The position numbers and the translations under genes are program-made. Below are positions 11,984 to 23,638 of a stretch of DNA of 64,000 nucleotides, piece after piece. The DNA comes from Prinsepia uniflora. Its lineage: Eukaryota; Streptophyta; Magnoliopsida; Rosales; Rosaceae. Within the stretch, counting starts at the first letter, position 1; each line of letters opens with the position of its first letter. The DNA lies in assembly GCA_032719365.1 (NCBI GenBank), contig CM064872.1, positions 51,692,252 to 51,756,251 on the forward strand. The letters are read 5' to 3'. The notes beneath the pieces were generated by a model. That model worked only from the letters and a program-made list of their open reading frames with translations. It searched no databases and was not told the origin of the DNA.

Positions 11984-12310
11984 TGACGTCATCATGCTGA
12001 CGTCATCATGTCAGCGATGACGTCAGCCTTGTCAGATCTGACAATGTCAGTTGACATGTCAGAAAATGGGCCAATAGGAGTGCGACACGTGTCACATGTC
12101 AGTGCACAGTCAGCACTGACATGTCAGTGACGTGGCCCAATCAGGGGCTGACACGTGGCACCGACGTGGACTAGTGCCGTGATGACACGTGGCACTGACA
12201 ACACAGTAACGTGGACCAATGGGCGCATGACACGTGGCACCTGTCAGAGTCTGACATGTCAGACCTGACAGCTGTCAGATGACGTCATGCTGACGTCAGC
12301 GATGACGTCA
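11984..12310. promoter_or_regulatory. Array of TGACGTCA and CACGTG palindromes in a solo LTR
   Basis: Six TGACGTCA palindromes start at 11,984, 11,998, 12,018, 12,280, 12,291 and 12,303. Four CACGTG palindromes start at 12,086, 12,152, 12,186 and 12,231. CCAAT-like 'ccaat' boxes sit between them. The array lies in the part of the LTR expected to be U3. TGACGTCA and CACGTGGC are consensus sites of plant bZIP factors (TGA and ABF/GBF groups). A regulatory role is inferred, not shown. Confidence 0.6.
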
Positions 12311-13009
12311 GCAGGTACTGTAGAGGCGCGTGAAGCCCACGCGCAGCCACTTCGGGCGGAGCGTGAGGGCGCGTGACAGGGAATCTGGGGAAGGTTCCAA
12401 CATGTGAAATCTTCTATTCGATGTAACGAACATTTTGGGACTGGTTTCGTGTCGATCGGACACCGTCTCGATATGTTTCGGGGCATCGGAAGGTTTAGGT
12501 TCGGGATTAAAAATAGTTAAAAATACGGGAAAATTACGGGGCTTTGGTAGGAGGTTAATTAAGTAGTTAGTAACCTTCTATTACGATTTGGACAGGTTTG
12601 GGAGTCCCGGTGACGGTGATCGGCTCGGGGAGCCGTATGGCACGCAAATCGAGGCGGCAGCTCGGACGGTCTGTGAGTGGACCTTGTTTTCTAAATTGGT
12701 GCATGCATAAATGTTTATTATATGTTTTATTACTTGTTTGATGATGCCATGGGTGCATTTGTATGTGGTTACGTATAAGCACGTATTTCGAGGTTTCGGC
12801 CTTATACGGTGCTTATACGGGTCTGTATTTCTTTATTGATTTAAATGAACTGAATTTGGATTTCAAAATGATAAACTCGGGTATGAGACCCATTTGGTTT
12901 TGTCTCGGGCATATGACCTCAGATTCCGGGCACGGTGCCCAGTTGGTGTCCTATGTTCGGGTACGAGACCCAGTCACTTTACGGTTTTGATTTCAGGTCA
13001 GGGAACCTT

Positions 13010-13260
13010 AAATGGATTTCCCGGTTCATGATGGTTTATGGGAACCGGCATGAACTCTTAATATGGTATCATGGTTCATGACGGTTTATGGGAACCGGCA
13101 TGAACCCTTGTTGGTTATTACGGTACATGACAGTTTATGGGAACCGGCATGTTACCTGGTTATGTTATTACGGTACATGACGGTTTATGGGAACCGGCAT
13201 GTTACCTGATTATGGATATTATGGATCATGACGGTTCAGGGGAACCGGTCATGAATGTTT
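13010..13260 (+). repeat. Tandem repeat of about 60-62 bp around ACGGTTTATGGGAACCGGCATG
   Basis: Four to five units contain 'ttcatgacggtttatgg' followed by 'gaaccggcatg'. Each unit can fold, because 'ccggttcccataaaccg' style segments are partly self-complementary (GGTTTATGGGAACC). It lies inside the solo LTR. No equivalent array is visible in the sister LTRs, so it may be copy-specific. Confidence 0.7.
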
Positions 13261-14202
13261 ATGTTATGTATATATATGTTCGTCTACCTTCCTTTACTTC
13301 TATTATCTCCTCCGGGGAGGGTCGTTGGCCTGGGTGGACCCCGGAGTAGTCACGGAGCACCGACTGAGTGGAGTCACCCCCCAGTTGGGTTCCTTACTCT
13401 CAGGAAGGCTATGATTACTCTTACCTCGGGTAGGGTTAGTGGTCTACGGACATTGATCTTGACTTTGAGAAGACTCGGATTGAGACCTGGGTAGCACGCG
13501 CGTGGCTTTGGATACCGTGACAGGATTGGTTGTGTGACTTATATATATGTATGTGATGGATATATGTTATATGATATGTGGTGTGTACAGGTGTGCACAG
13601 GATTTGAGCAGTAGCTCGTGTACTTGGTTTCTTTATGGTTTGGGGCCGAGTCCCTTATGGATTTGGGCAGTGGCCCGTATGGTTGTTTTCATTGTGGTCC
13701 TTTCGACCTTGGTTTATATCTGCTTTGGGCTTAGTCCCACATATGGTTTGTTTTGGATAAATGGTTTTCGAATGCATGCATGCTTTTTAGTGGAGGGTAC
13801 AAATGTCTTCCTTATTAAATGTTTTATAAACTTTTGTTTTGTCCACTCACAGTTTTTAATGTTTTGACTGCCCTTCAGGTTGACATCGGATGTGGACTGT
13901 AGCAGAGACCGAGATATCACATGCCTCCTCCGGATCCTGGCGTACTCTGATAGCCCGGGAGGGCAAAGGACGAAAATATCCCTTGTCTGACACTTTGTGT
14001 CAGACGGGAGCAGGGTCATCCCGCACTAATCCCGGGGGGATTGGGATGGGTCTTGTCAGATATAAATTCTGATTTAGTGTATATCTCGTCTAACGGATTT
14101 TCTTTTTTAACTGTTTAGGGTATTTCACGGATATTGATTAAAAGGTCAGACGTGAGTAAGACTAAACAAGGTTATCAAATCGTTTTGGAGCGAGTCCTAT
14201 CA

Positions 14203-14693
14203 GGAACTCCTAGTCTTAGCTCATCATTGGATCCTCGTGATGGATTCAAATCATTTGACATTGAGAAGATATGTAATTTGGCAGAGAAGTTCTATCCTAG
14301 AGATTTGAAAGATGATGACATCCGCTTATTAAAAGAGAAATTGAAGCATTATGAGTATGAGATATTTGATCTTTCACAATTTCCAAATATGCCTTCTCTG
14401 TTTAACTTATGTGAAGAACTTGTTGTATAAAGGAAGTCCTATTTTTTTATTGAGAGATTAATTCGACTATTATTGACTCTTCTTGTTTCTATAGCTACAG
14501 TAGAACATGCATTTTTTACTGTGAAAATCATTAAGAATCGACTTTGAAACAAGATGGAGGATGACTTTCTTGGAGGTTGTATGATTCTGAACATAGAAAA
14601 GAAACTTTTTGAAAACAACAATATAGATTTGATAATTGATGAGTTTAGTATCTTGAAGGCTCGCAGGGTACCATTTAAGTAGTTTTCTATTGT
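14203..14693 (+). pseudogene. hAT transposase pseudogene, segment 3 (C-terminal dimerisation domain)
   Basis: This is the third piece of the same transposase. Translation gives SSSLDPRDGFKSFDIEKICN, LAEKFYPRDLKDDDIRLLKE, FPNMPSLFNLCEELVV, a stop at 14,428, then FIERLIRLLLTLLVSIATVE and IIKNRL-stop-NKMEDDFLGG. The last blocks correspond to the hAT C-terminal dimerisation domain (family pattern STATTERAFSAMKIVKTRL). It has two in-frame stops and a frame slip at the junction. The end near 14,690 matches the usual C terminus. Confidence 0.8.
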
Positions 14694-14699
14694 ATTGCA

Positions 14700-17600
14700 T
14701 TGCATGATTATTTTTGAGTTTGTTGTTTTTCTTTGACTTTTTATATATAGTCTGCATTTTCAGAGGTAAGACTCATTACTTTCCCCTCCTATGTGTATCT
14801 TTTTTTTTTTCTTATTAATGAAATTCACTCGTACTGTCTGATTTTGCTAAACTTTCACATTAAAACTTAGTTCACCTCGTATTTAGATTCTGAGTTCGTG
14901 CCTGACTACATGTGATCTTCATAGTAAGACTTGGATAAGTTGTTTTCTCAAACACATCGAGGTCTTCTTAGAAAGACAGTGTCGTTCCTTCGACAAAAAT
15001 GGAGATGTCTTTTAAAGTAGGGCGTGAAAGATTAAGTTTCTCAAGAAGCTTGAGAGTATAATTTGAATACGTTTGATTGTTGTTAAATTAATTAGCGATG
15101 TACCCTTAGGCCATGTTTTATTCAAAAAATTTGGATGAGGGAAAATAACAAGGGATTTGGTAAAAAGACAATATTTCGAAATTCTTATGCAAGAGTTCCC
15201 TTACTTGGGTTCATAAAAATTGAAATTTAGAAATTTCAATAAAAAAGAAACAAAGAATTTTCCCAAATCCCACTTTAAATTCCATATAGCAAGATATCAA
15301 TTCCCAAATTCATTCATTATAACCATATTTTTTGTATAAATATTAAATTCTATGTTTAAATTTCATTCTATTTTATATTGTTCAAATAAGAAACTTCACA
15401 AATTCTACAAAATTAAGTTCCATAAATTGAAATTCCTTCATTTTATCGATTCTTGTTAATCTTAAGGTCTTCATCAAAACACGCTCTAAGGGATTTGAGA
15501 AGTCTAAAGGTACATTTGCTTCTCATGAATGAAATATTGGGTAATGAGAGAAATAGGCAATCAGAGTTGTAAGTAGGTAATCATTCCCCTTGAGGTGTTT
15601 ACCAACTATATATAATTAGAACATTAAAGGGAATGATTTTCATAGTTCTTGTAAACTAATCATTATCAGTCGGAATTAAAATTAATTAATTACTAAAATG
15701 CCTTTTTTTCTTCATTTTTCTCAATATCTCGTTATCTTCTTATCACCATTTCAAAACTCATTTATTGAAATATTTGATTCATTAAAAAAAAATAAAGTGT
15801 TCTTCTTCATTTTCTAATAGTTTTTATTCATTAAAAAAATAATATATTATCATTCTCTTATTTGTATGATAGTAATTTGAGTGGTAATAACATATAATTA
15901 TATATATATATATATTTTTTTTTTTATGATTGAACTTTGTAATTATTGCAAAAGTTATAAGGTTACTTTCATACATATAAAGTTAAAATAGGTAATGAGA
16001 ATTATTAACTCCTCCCCTAGTTAATCCCTTTACTCATTTTAGGGTAATGTCATTAAGAATTTCATGCAAGGTCCACCTATAAAAAAAAGAAAGATTAATT
16101 TTATAAGTAAATACAAGAGTACTCTATAATGAGAATCATTATCTTTAATTTGGTTCTCATTACCCCTACGTAAACATACATTAAAATGGTGGATTTCAAA
16201 TTCTTTTTACCACTGGTCATTTGGATGGAGTGGTATTTTAGAATATCTTGACAAACAAAACCAAAATATCTTCACTTTTTTTAATCTTCCTTTTTTTTTT
16301 GAATAATGCTATTTGGATAAATTAAATTAACAACATTAGTGAGCATGTTGAAATGGCAACCAATGAATGGTGTTATTTTAATAGGTTCAATTATTTTATA
16401 TTTATATTAGACCATTCATTGATTGACACATCAACATGGTCACTATATGTGGTCAATTTAATGTGTCCAAATAGCATTACCCCTTTTTTTCATCTTTCGG
16501 CTATGTTCAAATCAATTTTTTCCTTTTCCTTTTCTTTTCAATTTTCAGTTTTCTTTTTCATCTTTTTTTTTTTTTCGTTTTGTGTTCTCTCCTTTGTTCT
16601 CATTCTCTTCCCCTTTGTGAGCTATCATTTCTCTTTGCACTCCTTGACCACCACTATTTCCCACTCCTTATTCTCTGACCGCACTTTCTTCTTCCATTAT
16701 TCGATACATGCTCAATCCATCCAGTCCCTATCTAGATGATAAAAATTCATGAAATATTAAAGAACTATAAATTTCTTCAATTTTCCTGAATGTAGTGTTA
16801 TAATCTAATTAATACAAGATTTGGGTGCCCCTTGATTGAATTAACAATACATTTTTGTACCCTTTATGTGATTTGTATCCCGACCCAAAAAATTCCTAGT
16901 TAAATTAATTTTAGAACATTTTTGACTAAATTGCCCTTATTAGAGAAGTTTCAGATTTCTTGTGTGATGTCCATTTAAATTGGGTTTTTATATCTCTTTT
17001 TACTACAATTAAATATAGCTTGTTTCTATGAATGTGCGCAATTCTGATGTAAAACATGAAGTTATGAAAGTTTAAAGTTGTAGTGAAAATTTATCCCTCA
17101 CCAATCACGAAAATTGACCACCCAATTTTCAATGGTCATATCTCCGCCGTCTGGCTTCTAATCAATGACATTCTTGGCCATCACTAAGCTTCACCTTTCC
17201 CTCAAAAGACCTAGTCCAATTAGCATCTTATTTGTGTGAACTTTGGCTCGAAAAAGTCCGCAACACAAGGTTAAATGAAGGAATTTCAAATATTTAAGGG
17301 TATATATGGATGAGAAACTTCAAAGTTCCTAGGAAGTTGCAAATTATTGATGAAAGATATATAGTTGGAATTTGTAAATTTCACATATAGAGGTGTTACT
17401 TTGAAAATTTCTTATTTAGTAGATTATTATACTAATGTGGTTAATATGTTTTTATATTACTTGTTTAACTGCCAACTTATAATGTCCATATTTTTATTTT
17501 TTTGATGCATTGATTTGTAATATAACATAAATTTCATAAAATTTTGAAATTTCTCATTTAAATATACCCTTTCAAACAATGAGATCCCTTTCATTTGAAA

Positions 17601-18000
17601 TTCAAATTTAAATTCAAATCTTTCTTTGGAAACGGACCCTTAATTTGGTTCTAAAGCGGTCTAACTTTTAAAAATCTCAAATTACTCTTCAAAGAAAAGT
17701 TTATAACATAGTCCGAGTTTCTGCTACGTTTTCGAAACATGTTGAAAACGTTTCGGAGTTTTTACCTTTGTCAAACCCGTTTCCGAGCGTTTCGCATCCG
17801 TTTTCGAAACGTGAAATGCTGACATAATGGAGATTTGGGTGTGCTGGGTAGCCTGGTAGGCATTTGTTTGGTTTTGTGCTCCATCTAGTGGGTATCTACC
17901 AAAGCCCAACCCGAAACCATCCTTAATCAACTTTGTTACCTCCGCCATTGAAACGAACTGCTTCCCAAACCCGCCTCGTTACTGTCGTCCCTCCGTCCTC
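14700..18000. other. AT-rich spacer with MITE-like segments
   Basis: No gene was recognised. 15,107-15,490 is bounded by loosely matching ends ('aggccatgttttattc' and the complement of 'agagcgtgttttgatg'), as in hAT-like MITEs. About 15,510-16,190 has ends rich in 'ggtaatgagaa' in opposite orientations and may be a second MITE. 16,480-16,700 is a pyrimidine-rich run, read as low complexity. 17,725-17,815 repeats the palindrome TTTCGAAA ('cgttttcgaaac' twice), just upstream of the dehydratase gene. Confidence 0.4.
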
Positions 18001-18099
18001 TTAAATGCCTGAGCTCAGTTAACAAACACATATTGGCATCATCCTCTTCCTCTTCCTCAACTCTTAAACCTTTTTCTCTCATTGATTCCTGAAACTTCA

Positions 18100-21000
18100 A
18101 TGTCGACGACGACCGCAGCTCTGCTGTCTCCTACTCCCACTTCTCACTCCCAGTTCATTCACAGGCCAACTGTTTCTTTGTCACTCTCTCGAATCTCTCT
18201 TGGTCTTGGGATTCCGCGACCCAGATCTTCTGCGGCAGCATTGACCCATTTGAAAACTAAAAGGAATTCAAATCGTTTCACCATCTGCTGCGCCGCCGCC
18301 GACGCTGCAAAAGATCCGAGCAAGGATACTCCTATTGAACTCAGTATGAAATTGCTTTTCTCTTATTCTCTGATTTCATAAATTTCACTTTATTTCTCTA
18401 ATTTCAGTTGTTAAATTCATTACAATGGTACTAACGCATTTCGAGTCTGCAGGATATGAAGCATTTCCTACTGTGATGGATATCAATCAGATTCGTGAAA
18501 TCCTGCCCCACCGGTAAGTGGCTTTATCTGCAGCGTCTCATGTGTACTCTGCTTTTCTTGTGTTAATTTGATGAATCGGAAAAAGAAAATGACAAAACAA
18601 ACCAAATCCTCACACTACACATTTTCTCAATCTCTACGAGTCACATGAATTCATTGACATCTCCAGCTAGCCAATTGCATTTCGTCTTTCTCTTTCGTTG
18701 TTTATTTAGGGGCCTTTTGGTATCCATTCTGTTTCCAGTCCTTCTACCTCTCCAATACTTTCTACATGTTTCATGCACAAAAAGGGAAAATTGGAAACAA
18801 AAATGGCATGGTTATGAAACGACCTCTTATAAATTTCTTGTGGATCTCCTAATAATGGTAGAACTGGGACATGTAATATTCCATGACCAAAATTTTTAAC
18901 GCATTTATATTTGTTGAAGAATCCTTCTCAATTTACATGTGAATTTTGATGTACATTTTTTTTTTCTTTTTGGATTAGGTTTCCATTTCTCTTAGTGGAT
19001 AGAGTGATTGAATACAATGCCGGAGTGTCAGCTGTTGCAATCAAGAATGTTACGATAAATGATAATTTCTTTCCTGGGCATTTCCCTGATAGGCCTATCA
19101 TGCCTGGTGTTCTCATGGTTGAGGTAATAACTTTTCTTCCCTTATCACACTTCCATTAGTTACAAATATGGAACTCACAAAACGGCGGACAATATGCCAA
19201 GTAATGTATCTGCAGTTCTGATCTACAACTAATAGCAATAGCAGCATAACAAGCACTATATTAATCTGTGAAATTGACTGCCAGTTTTAGAAATGCCGGT
19301 TGCTCAGTCAACCTCCAATGGGCAATTGGACTGGTTTATCTTTTTATTTCCTCCATGTAGTCACATTTTATTATTAAGTCCTCCTACTTTTCCTTGTCTA
19401 TCAAAAGCCCTGTATTAGCACGGATAATGCCAAAGTGAAAAAGTTTCCTGTACTTCATTTTTATTGATTTAACCTCAATTAAAGAATTTAGACTAGTGGT
19501 GCTGCTGACTTAAAATAGGACTGAATTGTAGACGTTCTTTGTGGACCAGAAAAGAAAAAACTCAAAATGCTGAATCATTTTTTGTCTTTTGTCAGGGACA
19601 GGGTTTTACTGGGATGGGATTAAACCTATGACCTATTATAATTGTACCAGTCACTGCATTGGTTAGTCAGGGGCTTATGTAGCTTAGTATATATTACTAA
19701 TTACCAGTTGCCTTTTTCTTGATGAAATTGATTAAACCTACACTTCATTCAACTATTCCTTGATTCATATTTCACACATTTATAGAGTTGAGAGTGGGAA
19801 CTTTAGAATCCATCTCTTTGTTAACCCTCGATCCAAGTATCCATATTTATGCTGTCAATTAATTTCTGGCTGTGTATTAAACCTTAGATTTTTTTTTTTT
19901 TTTTTCATTTTCTCATGTACAGAAATTCCTAAGTTATCATGTTCTGTTCTATAACAGGTGTAACCTTAATATTTTACTGATAAAAAAAATTCTTAAGTGG
20001 TTTCAGGTTGCACTAAATAATTCTTCTGGCTAGAATCAATTGTTTAGATAATCTATCTTTTAGCTTGTATTAAACTACTCGTACAGACTAGGAGCAAACT
20101 TGGAAGCTCTTAGTCAGTTACATTCATAATCTGTAGAAAACTTTACAGAAGTTTGAATATCAGAAAGGTAATCATAGGAAGATGGAGGTAGGTATCATAT
20201 CCAAGGATGGTTAGAGCAGATCAGAATGCTTTTCATATTAATTCATTGATGGAGAATAAAGATGTTAATTTGGGGTTTGATTGAGGGCCTTGATGTAGAT
20301 TTGGGTTTTTATGTTATTTGGACTTGAGTTGATGTTTGGACTGACATTATAGCTAGAGGCTATGATGTCATTTCCATGCAGATTTAAATAAAAATATTAA
20401 AATCCTAGCCACTTCTCACTTTCTCTTATTCTTTTCTATTTCCTCTCTTTCCCCCTTCGAATGATTCTTGTTGGTTGGGCATCATTTCGTGGGTGTGTTG
20501 TTAAATAGTTAACTATTTGAAGGTTTTGATATGGGTTTAAACTAGAATTTTCAGATTGGTATCCTATCAATGAGTCTTTTGCAGGGAGAGATTAGGTATG
20601 TATTGTTTTAGGGTGGTTGTGACAAGCCACTGGACCCGACAGCTTTTCTTTTGAAGTTTTAAAGGGTTGTAGTGATCTGGTTAAGGAGGACGTCTTGATG
20701 TTTCCAAATAGAATTGTCAATTTCATTCCTCATTCTAATGTGGCTAATATTTTTTGTCCTCTATGAAAACTCATTCTTGAAGGGTGGAGGACTTCTCTCC
20801 TATCAGTTTGGTCTCCACTTTCTGGTAGCCGTTTTGGGAGAGCAACTATGTTGTGTCTAGCTGTTGTAGTGCATTGGTATGGTTGTCTTGCATTGGTACT
20901 CGGGTATCCAGGAATCTGTGATTTTTTTTTCCCTTCTAGTAAATATTTCTTTCTTTACTCGATAACCCAGACCATCTTACCTTTGATCCTTACAACTTTA

Positions 21001-22295
21001 TTTGGAATCCTGAGGTCCCCTTAGTTGAAGCGTTTTGCTTGTCTGGTGGTTCAATGCAAGATCAATACTTGTGATATGGTTCCAAAAGAAAGGTGTATGG
21101 TTTTCCAGTTCTTCATTGGCATCTACTATGGTAATAGTATGTGTGAATCTTGTGAACACATTTCGGGTATTGTCACTTCATGGCACAAATTTGGAAGTGG
21201 TTAGTGAAGGCCTTTGGTTTGGGCTAGGTCACTCCCAAGTAACTGCTAGTTTTTTCTTAGTGTATTTGGCCAGAGAGAGGTCAGTCATAAAGAATGCTAC
21301 AGTATGAAATCATGCCATGTTACTATTTCTGTGATCTGTGGTGGGAAAGAAATAGAAGAAATTTCATGATTGCGAATAAGATTTCTCTTGAAGTGCTCTT
21401 GTTCCCATTTAAAGCTCTTAGACTCCATTTGTTTGGTTATAGATTTGGATTTGGATTTCATAATCGAAGTAAATTTGCGAGAAAAACTAGAGAACACTAG
21501 ATTAAATGTATTTGAAATAACTAGATGTATTGTTGATGAAAGGGGTTTGAAATAACTATGTGTATAAAGTCATTTGAAATCCATTTGCTTTCTCCTCTTT
21601 TCTTCTTAATTCAAATTTTAGCTTACATCCAATTATCACTTTCAGCAACAAATTTAGGCTTGTTATAAAATCCAAATCCTTCCTAAAACAAATTGAGCTT
21701 TATAGAATTCTTCCAAGTCATCAGTTTTCTAGGACAAAAGTGTTTTTCTGTTTGTCAGTTATCATGCATTGGTGTTTAAGAAATGTAATTATGCATTTGA
21801 ATAAGGAGAGAAGTTGAGATTGGAGTTATACAATTACTTGTTATAAAATCAGGTATTTTGTCAGTTATCATGCATTTGGTGTTTAAGAATAGTTGAGATC
21901 AGAGTTGTAATTGTATTTACTATTTTACTTTTTCCAGTTTTAGTAGGCTAATGCAGAAGTACGTTTCCCATTAACACTTGTTACTTGCCTATTTTTTCGG
22001 TTTAGTATTGAAATATGTGATTACTTGTTGGATGTAGGCAATGGCACAGGTTGGTGGGTTGGTTATGCTGCAACCAGAAGTGGGAGGTTCTCGTGACAGT
22101 TTCTTTTTTGCTGGAATTGACAAAGTGCGATTCAGGAAACCAGTGATTGCTGGCGACACATTAGTGATGAGAATGACACTAATCAAGTTGCAGAAGCGGT
22201 TTGGAATTGCAAAGATGGAAGGGAAGGCCTATGTTGGAGGTGAAGTAGTATGTGAAGGAGAGTTTTTGATGGCTACTGGTACTAGCAGTGACTGA
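18100..22295 (+). CDS. 3-hydroxyacyl-[acyl-carrier-protein] dehydratase FabZ, plastidial
   Basis: The enzyme dehydrates 3-hydroxyacyl-ACP to trans-2-enoyl-ACP in the type II fatty acid synthase cycle of the plastid stroma. Four exons are read: 18,100-18,343, 18,453-18,513, 18,979-19,123 and 22,038-22,295. All have GT/AG borders, and the joined frame is 235 residues. The start is the ATG at 18,100. Residues 1 to about 65 are Ser/Thr/Arg-rich and look like a transit peptide. The mature part begins near YEAFPTVMDINQIREILPHR. The hotdog-fold active site is visible: His136 in FFPGHFPDRPIMPG and Glu150 in VLMVEAMAQ. GDTLVMRM and MEGKAYVGGEVVCEGEF match the family C terminus. Intron 3 is long (2.9 kb). 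The gene is convergent with LHCB6, with 484 bp between the stops. Confidence 0.93.
19124..22037 (+). other. Expanded intron 3 of the FabZ gene, with a MITE-like segment
   Basis: A 2,914 bp intron lies between the exons encoding ...GVLMVE and AMAQVGG.... 21,424-21,705 has inverted ends ('ccatttgtttgg...gatttggattt' against the complement of 'aaatccaaatccttcctaaaacaaatt') and looks like a hAT-type MITE. 20,170-21,330 differs in texture from the rest and may be a decayed insertion, but no motif identifies it. The remainder is ordinary AT-rich intron. Confidence 0.4.
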
Positions 22296-22534
22296 TCTCA
22301 ATTCTTTTTTGCTTATTTCATGGCTAAAATTGCTTAACCTTATTTTTCTGTTGTTTTTTTTTTTTTTGTAATTTTAATCCTCTCCCTCGAGGGATTTTGA
22401 TTTTATTTTGTTTCTCTTCAGTGATCTTATTTGAGTTTGTCACATTATTGGGTAGATTTATTCACAAATGTGTTCCTCTACTTTGCTAGAAATCATTGCA
22501 TATGATAAATTAATAATGGGTTAAAACTTCGAAC

Positions 22535-22690
22535 TCATGTATGTTTGTAGACGACCAAGAATGATGCCTAGTTGTCAATGTAGTATTTTTCATCGGTTGT
22601 AAGTGAGAGGTCTCAAGTTCAGATCCCTATTTTTTATTTGTGCAGAGTTTGATATCTAATTGTGGGAATTTGGCTCGCTTTGTTTGTGAA
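22535..22690 (+). repeat. Possible tRNA-derived SINE remnant between the two convergent genes
   Basis: The sequence 'gttgtaagtgagaggtctca' followed by 'agttcagatccc' resembles a degenerate tRNA-like region ending in a box B (GGTTCGANNCC). Such fragments are common in plant SINEs. No poly-A tail or duplication was confirmed, so the call is weak. Confidence 0.3.
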
Positions 22691-22779
22691 CCCTTGTCTT
22701 TCAAATTAGAATTAAATCATATCTACATGATAACAATAACGATATTAAAAATCATAGGATTATGATAATGCCTTGTGAT

Positions 22780-23638
22780 TTACAAGCCTAGGGCACCAAG
22801 GGGTGTCTTCCCCTGTCCGGCTTCAAAGTAGAAAATGAGCATAGCCACCATAGCAAGCCTTGCATGCTTGATCTCGGCCAACTTTAATCTCTCCAACTTT
22901 TCACTATCTGGAACATAAACCCCATTCTGGATGGAGCCGGCAAACCCCAAGGGGTCGAAGAATTTGCCACCGGGGTAGCCTTGCTCTCCGGTGGCATTGG
23001 CAAAGTTCTCCGACGTCTTTGACCAAGGTGTGGCCCACTCGACGGACTGGGACTCAGGGTTGTAAAAGTCGACCCATCTTTTGCTCTCCACCCAGCCCAT
23101 AAGCAAAAGCTGAGTGCCAAGCAGTGAGCCGAAGGAGAAGGGCGCAATTGCACTGGGGTCGGCTCCAGCTTGGAACCATGGGATGCCACTCCAGGCCTGG
23201 CCTACGAAGATGCCAACCACCGCCGTCATGGCCCACCGTCCGTGGATGAGCTCAGCCTCTCTGTACCACTTGAGGAAGGCTAGGTCCTTTCCTAGGCCTA
23301 GAGGGTCGAACCCGTAATCACCTGGAAGCCTGCATGCATATAAATTGTAATGTGAGTTATGTTAGCATGTTAATAGAGGATCGCTCAAGAACCAACTAGG
23401 TAGCGTGAAATGAAACTCACGAGCCATCGAGCCACTCGGGGTTGATGAAGTTGCCGCCGCCTTTAACAGCTGGGATCCAGGACTTCTTAGCAGCAGCGGC
23501 CACAATGAACCTCTTAGGAGTTGCAACTCTGGTCCCAACAGTAGTGGAAGAAAACAAGGTCAGGCTACTTCTCTTGCCTCCACATAAAAAAGGTGAGTTC
23601 AAACCATTAAGGACAGCACCATAATTTGTTGCAGCCAT
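22780..23638 (-). CDS. LHCB6: Chlorophyll a/b-binding protein CP24 (LHCB6), photosystem II minor antenna
   Basis: CP24 is a monomeric antenna protein linking LHCII trimers to the photosystem II core in the thylakoid membrane. Two exons are read on the minus strand: 23,638-23,421 and 23,329-22,780, with a 91 bp GT/AG intron. The joined frame is 255 residues, typical for CP24. Residues 1 to about 47 form an Ala/Ser/Thr-rich transit peptide ending near FIVAAAA. The mature start KKSWIPAVKGGGNF is characteristic of CP24. Chlorophyll-ligand helices are visible as E99-L-I-H102-G-R104 and E225-I-K-H228-A-R230. GTQLLLMGWVESKRWVDF marks the middle helix. The protein ends soon after the third membrane helix (TPLGALGL), as CP24 lacks the longer C terminus of other antenna proteins. 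It is convergent with the FabZ gene. Confidence 0.96.

Larger units (their letters stand above)
10883..14058 (+). mobile_element. Solo LTR, 3,176 bp, TSD GATAT
   Basis: The LTR begins TGTAACGACCCGTCC and ends 'gggtcttgtca'. It is flanked by a perfect 5 bp duplication, GATAT at 10,878-10,882 and 14,059-14,063. The host sequence is continuous across it: the related copy at about 8,410-8,450 has 'aagatataaattctgattt' uninterrupted. There is no internal domain, so it is a solo LTR left by recombination between two LTRs. Inside are a bZIP-type site cluster (11,984-12,310), an ATGCATGCAT motif (near 12,700) and a 62 bp tandem repeat (13,010-13,260). Confidence 0.9.
7065..14202 (+). mobile_element. 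LTR retrotransposon derivative inserted in the hAT pseudogene
   Basis: The insertion starts TGTAATGACCCATCC at 7,065 and ends 'gtcctatca' at 14,202. It is flanked by near-identical 5 bp sequences (CGAAC at 7,060-7,064, GGAAC at 14,203-14,207), and the hAT reading continues across it. A 5' LTR-like copy runs from 7,065 to at least 8,485. A second copy starts near 9,535 after a purine-rich tract. The second copy is split by a solo LTR at 10,883-14,058, and the two flanks resume with 'gatataaattctgattt'. There is no gag or pol. The primer site after the first copy is missing, so the inner boundary of the 5' LTR is uncertain. Confidence 0.7.

Noticed and set aside
16353..16739. 128-residue Phe/Ser-rich plus-strand frame
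   Set aside because: It comes from a pyrimidine-rich low-complexity run. No homologous pattern or splice context.
18082..18099. Upstream in-frame extension of FabZ from TTG at 18,082
   Set aside because: It is not an ATG. The first ATG in frame is at 18,100 and gives a normal transit-peptide start.
22041..22295. Free-standing 84-residue protein on the plus strand
   Set aside because: It is the last exon of the FabZ gene and joins in frame to the exon ending at 19,123.
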